Shown here piece after piece: positions 63,971 to 64,000 of a DNA stretch of 64,000 bases (its first letter is position 1; each line of letters starts with the position of its first letter). A program made the position numbers and the translations under genes. Origin of the DNA: an uncultured Subdoligranulum sp. (GTDB taxonomy: Bacteria > Bacillota > Clostridia > Oscillospirales > Ruminococcaceae); the NCBI RefSeq assembly GCF_963931595.1, contig NZ_OZ007030.1, positions 248,001 to 312,000 of the forward strand, read 5' to 3'. Under the pieces are notes generated by a model. It did not search any database. It saw only the letters and a program-made list of their open reading frames with translations, and was not told where the DNA came from.

Positions 63971-64000
63971 AAGGAGCGCACCCCGCGGGGTGCGCTCCTT
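63971..64000 (+). terminator. Terminator of lacZ (window edge)
   Basis: AAGGAGCGCACCCC pairs with GGGGTGCGCTCCTT (63987-64000). Any T tail lies beyond the window. Confidence 0.75.

Overview
The window is about 64 kb of GC-rich DNA, densely packed on both strands with short intergenic gaps. Clostridia-type gene families, strong AGGAGG ribosome-binding sites, Gram-positive lipoproteins, an M56/BlaI-type regulatory pair, a bile salt hydrolase and many plant- and host-sugar systems suggest a gut Firmicute of the Oscillospiraceae/Ruminococcaceae type (Faecalibacterium/Gemmiger/Subdoligranulum-like). This placement is inferred from gene content; there is no rRNA in the window.

Layout. 0-2.3 kb: copper export (copA, truncated by the window edge, and copZ). 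2.4-7.2 kb: an alpha-galactoside operon (GPH transporter, GH36) with an adjacent LacI regulator and shared operator-like sites. 7.4-10.9 kb: DUF6132 membrane protein, LysR regulator with a MetE-like methyltransferase, and an alpha/beta hydrolase. 11-16 kb: a BMP-type nucleoside ABC importer (nupNOPQ). 16.4-23.4 kb: M42 peptidase, BASS transporter, CorA, an AraC-DUF1349-MFS cluster and a DMT transporter. 23.6-26.7 kb: a large secreted CAP-domain protein with Cys-rich repeats. 26.9-31 kb: a glycerate locus (cdaR, glxK, YfcC-like transporter). The transporter is frameshifted and shares a deletion scar with a truncated DUF554 gene. 31.2-32.4 kb: a GH5-like glycosidase frameshifted at its catalytic nucleophile.

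32.6-45.8 kb: a 12-gene pentose regulon: ROK regulator, ChvE-GguA-GguB importer, xylulokinase, two membrane proteins, DUF4867, a FucI-like isomerase, FSA/transaldolase, split transketolase and ribulose-phosphate epimerase. Together these would carry a sugar from uptake through D-xylulose 5-phosphate into the pentose phosphate pathway. No classical xylA is present, so the FucI-like protein is the candidate isomerase.

45.9-53.2 kb: MarR-MATE efflux pair, a second MarR, an OmpR-type two-component system next to a PepSY lipoprotein, a small Asp/Cys-rich secreted protein, a remnant of an ECF sigma gene, and a bile salt hydrolase. 53.2-55.4 kb: arsenic operon (arsR, ArsP-type permease, thioredoxin-like protein, arsC) with two ArsR boxes. 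55.4-59.4 kb: MFS transporter with a possible leader peptide, then a BlaI-like repressor with an M56-M23 fusion peptidase. 59.4-61 kb: an orphan phage terminase pair with no other phage genes. 61-64 kb: GH2 beta-galactosidase.

The most interesting items are the M56-M23 fusion with its own repressor, the orphan terminase pair, the FucI-like isomerase inside a xylulose pathway, and several gene-decay scars (two homopolymer frameshifts and two junction deletions). No tRNA, rRNA, CRISPR array, integrase or transposase was seen.
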